Of a stretch of 7,474 nucleotides of DNA, positions 5,341-7,474 are shown one piece after another. This DNA is from Prevotella sp. GTDB lineage: Bacteria; Bacteroidota; Bacteroidia; Bacteroidales; Bacteroidaceae. Under the pieces are notes generated by a model. It made no database searches, was not told where the DNA came from, and saw nothing but the letters and a program-made list of their open reading frames with translations. Both the position numbers and the translations under genes were made by a program. Position 1 is the stretch's first letter; each line of letters starts with the position of its first letter. Where the stretch lies: NCBI GenBank assembly GCA_022732315.1, contig JAIJUV010000121.1, positions 1 to 7,474 of the forward strand, in the 5' to 3' direction.

Positions 5341-5587
5341 GAAACTTTCGAATGTGGTTCAAGAACGGGCTGAAAGCCCAAAAGCTCCTAGCCCAGGGCA
5401 ACGCCCTGGGGATAATAGCAGTCAACAAGGCGCCCTGTAAGGGCAAAAGCTTTGTTTATTGCTTGGTCCTTTGAAAGCTTTTGCCCTTACAGGGCGCAGG
5501 TTTACGTCCATGAAATACCCAGGGCGATGCCCTGGGCTAGGAGCTTCTGCCCTTTCAGGGCGTGTGGGGGCGTACATACGAAAGTTC
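5341..5587. repeat. Complete GC-rich palindromic repeat element (copy B, BIME-like)
   Basis: The element fills most of the 283-base gap between the leucine-rich repeat gene and ppk1. Its centre is a perfect 24-bp stem (5430-5453 with 5474-5497, 20-base loop). Each side has an 8-bp CCCAGGGC/GCCCTGGG hairpin (5392-5410 and 5518-5536), a CTAGGAGCTT-type linker in opposite orientation, and an outer 5-bp hairpin (5367-5379 and 5549-5561). The tips carry AACTTTCG (5343-5350) and its inverse (5579-5587), so the whole is an imperfect palindrome of about 247 bases. It begins 5 bases after the upstream stop codon. The structure resembles REP/BIME elements moved by RAYT transposases, but no such gene is in the window. 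As transcribed RNA it would fold strongly and could attenuate or protect mRNA. Confidence 0.88.
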
Positions 5588-5618
5588 AATAACTCAAAAA
5601 AATAGACTAAGGGAAATC

Positions 5619-7474
5619 ATGACTAAAGAAGATATGATGAAGAAAGCTTATGTAGAACGTGATATCAGTTGGATGTACTTCAACCATCGCATTCTGCAGG
5701 AGGCAGAGAAAGAGTATGTGCCATTGTTGGAGCGCCTCTCTTTCCTCGGTATTTACTCCAACAACCTCGACGAGTTCTTCCGTGTTCGTGTAGCATCGCT
5801 CAACCGTATGCTCGACCAGAAACTCGACAAGGATACCGAACAGCAGATTAAGAAATCTCTTAAAACGATCAATAAGCTCAATGAATCTTATTCGAAAGAA
5901 TACACTGAAGCGGTGGATACAGTTTTCCGCGAACTTGAAGTACACAAGGTTCGCCTGCTCACCGAAGACCAGCTCAACGACGAGCAGAAGGAGTTCCTCA
6001 CACAGTTCTTCTACGACAAGCTCAATGGTTCTGTCAACCCTATCTGGCTCAACGAGATAGGCGACCTCTCTACACTGGAGGACAACCGAATCTACCTCGC
6101 CGTAGAAAAGGCTGAGGATGACAAGAAGAAGAAATATGCCGTGGTAAAGGTACCGGATAGAGTCTATGGACGCTGGGTGAAGGTACCGGCAAGCGATGGT
6201 TTCGACAACATCATGTATCTGGACGATGTAATCAGATACTGTCTGCCACTGGTATTCCTCGGTTTCAAGAAGAGCACCTACCGTGCCTTCAGTTTCAAGT
6301 TTACCAAGGATGCCGAGATGGAGATGGACAATGATGCCGACTTCGGTACCATGGAGAAGATTGCCCTGGGCGTAAACAGCCGTAAGAAGGGTGAAGCCGT
6401 GCGCGTTATCTACGACCAGGAGATGCCGAAGGAACTTCAGAAGAAGTTGCGTGAGCGATTGAACACCAAGGAGTTGGATGCATCTTTGGCTGGCGGAAGA
6501 TACCAGAATCACAAGGATCTGATGTCGTTCCCTGATTGCGGCCACAAGGAACTGAAGTACGAAAAATGGGCTCCAATCATGAAGCCGGAATTCCTCTCAA
6601 ACGAGAGCATCCTCGACCAGATTCGTGAGAAAGACCGCTTCATCCACGTACCTTATCATAGCTTCAACGGCTACATCCGTGTACTCCGTGAGGCAGCTAC
6701 CAAGCCAGAGGTAAAGGCCATCAAGACCACCCTCTATCGTCTGGCGAAGGATTCAAAGGTAGTCAAGGCACTCATCACCGCTGCCCGCAACGGCAAGAAG
6801 GTAACTGCCATGGTAGAGCTTCTGGCACGTTTCGACGAGGAGAGCAACATCAAGTGGAGCAAGCGCATGCAGGAAGAGGGCGTGAACGTGATCTTCGGTG
6901 TAGAAGGACTGAAGATTCACTCCAAACTGCTCTATATCGAGTCAAAGAAGGGCAACATCGCCTGCGTGGGAACCGGAAACTTCCATGAGGGCAATGCCAA
7001 GATCTATACCGACTATCTGATGATGACCGCCCGTACTAAGCTGGTAAACGAGGTGGCTAAGGTATTCGATTTCATCGACCGCCCATTCTCACCATTCCGC
7101 TTCAACGAGCTCCTCGTATCTCCTAACTCCATGAAGAGCCGCATCCTGCGCATGCTCGACACCGAGATAAAAAATGCCAACGAGGGCAAGGAGGCTTGGG
7201 TGAAGATGAAGATCAACCACATCACCGATACCGATATGGTAAGCAAACTCTATCAGGCTTCAAAGGCAGGCGTGAAGATAGACATCGTGATCCGTGGCAA
7301 CTGTTCGCTGGTGCCAGGCATCGCCAAGCTCAGCGACAACATCCGCTGCGTGGGCATCATCGACCGCTATCTGGAGCACAGCCGCATCCTCATCTTTGCC
7401 AACGGAGGCAAGCCAAGATACTTCATCGGTTCTGCCGACTGGATGCCTAGAAACCTCATCAACCGCATCGAGGT
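5619..7474 (+). CDS. ppk1: Polyphosphate kinase 1, 3' end outside the window
   Basis: This membrane-associated enzyme reversibly transfers the gamma-phosphate of ATP to make inorganic polyphosphate. 618 codons are present and the frame is still open at the window end; the family is usually about 690-700 residues. The N-terminal domain contains YVERDISWMYFNHRIL and NNLDEFFRVRV. Next come the head domain and the two PLD-like catalytic domains. The phosphorylated histidine is His434 in GLKIHSK, matching E. coli His435. The second conserved histidine is His587 in DRYLEHSR, matching His592. Arg374 (TLYRLAKDS) and Arg404 (ARFDEESN) correspond to the metal-site arginines 375 and 405. The last residues seen are SADWMPRN and INRIEV. 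A weak AGGGA precedes ATG 5619 and no consensus promoter is visible in 5588-5618, so transcription from the leucine-rich repeat gene through the palindromic element is possible. Confidence 0.97.
   Translation, partial: MTKEDMMKKAYVERDISWMYFNHRILQEAEKEYVPLLERLSFLGIYSNNLDEFFRVRVASLNRMLDQKLDKDTEQQIKKSLKTINKLNESYSKEYTEAVDTVFRELEVHKVRLLTEDQLNDEQKEFLTQFFYDKLNGSVNPIWLNEIGDLSTLEDNRIYLAVEKAEDDKKKKYAVVKVPDRVYGRWVKVPASDGFDNIMYLDDVIRYCLPLVFLGFKKSTYRAFSFKFTKDAEMEMDNDADFGTMEKIALGVNSRKKGEAVRVIYDQEMPKELQKKLRERLNTKELDASLAGGRYQNHKDLMSFPDCGHKELKYEKWAPIMKPEFLSNESILDQIREKDRFIHVPYHSFNGYIRVLREAATKPEVKAIKTTLYRLAKDSKVVKALITAARNGKKVTAMVELLARFDEESNIKWSKRMQEEGVNVIFGVEGLKIHSKLLYIESKKGNIACVGTGNFHEGNAKIYTDYLMMTARTKLVNEVAKVFDFIDRPFSPFRFNELLVSPNSMKSRILRMLDTEIKNANEGKEAWVKMKINHITDTDMVSKLYQASKAGVKIDIVIRGNCSLVPGIAKLSDNIRCVGIIDRYLEHSRILIFANGGKPRYFIGSADWMPRNLINRIE

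Noticed and set aside
5341..5587. Possible CRISPR array or riboswitch in the repeat-rich gap before ppk1
   Set aside because: The units are inverted, not regularly spaced direct repeats with unique spacers, and a half copy of the same element occurs at the window's left edge next to an unrelated gene, which fits a dispersed repeat.
5607..6545. Open frame of 312 codons on the minus strand across ppk1
   Set aside because: The plus strand encodes polyphosphate kinase with conserved catalytic residues; the antisense frame is a by-product of codon bias.

Overview
This window looks like a chromosomal segment from a Bacteroidota bacterium, most likely of the Prevotella/Segatella type. The basis is several exact matches to the Bacteroidota promoter pattern (a TTTG-like -33 box, 19-20 bases, then a TAnnTTTG -7 box), mostly weak ribosome binding sites, a fused HisB whose zinc loop lacks its cysteines, an OprO/P-type porin, and a BspA-like leucine-rich repeat protein. 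No taxonomic search was possible, so the genus is an inference.

Layout from left to right. Positions 1-93 hold half of a GC-rich palindromic repeat element. Next, on the minus strand, come two tiny genes (391-233, then 220-80) in an apparent operon with a consensus promoter, a strong Shine-Dalgarno and a palindromic operator-like site; this is an uncharacterised small-protein pair. A divergent promoter drives a plus-strand run: a SpoU/TrmH-family RNA methyltransferase (578-1378), a multi-pass membrane protein of unknown function (1428-2123) and bifunctional histidine-biosynthesis HisB (2155-3231). A long hairpin repeat (3236-3333) separates hisB from a convergent minus-strand gene for a phosphate-selective-type porin (3341-4402).

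The 306-base region 4403-4708 lies between divergent genes: the porin to the left and a small leucine-rich repeat protein (4709-5335) to the right. It carries GTAAC/GTAAT half-sites with an 11-base period pointing outward at both promoters, as OmpR/PhoB-type response regulators bind. A second, complete copy of the palindromic element (about 5341-5587) follows the repeat protein. The window ends inside ppk1, encoding polyphosphate kinase (5619 onward, 618 codons present).

The most interesting inference is that the right half is a phosphate-related locus: an outer-membrane OprO/P-family porin and polyphosphate kinase flank a bidirectional promoter whose architecture resembles a Pho-box array, with an intracellular leucine-rich repeat protein of unknown role between them. 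The palindromic element, present in 1.5 copies directly after two different genes and showing compensatory changes between its hairpins, is the other item worth following up. No tRNA, rRNA, CRISPR array or transposase gene was seen.
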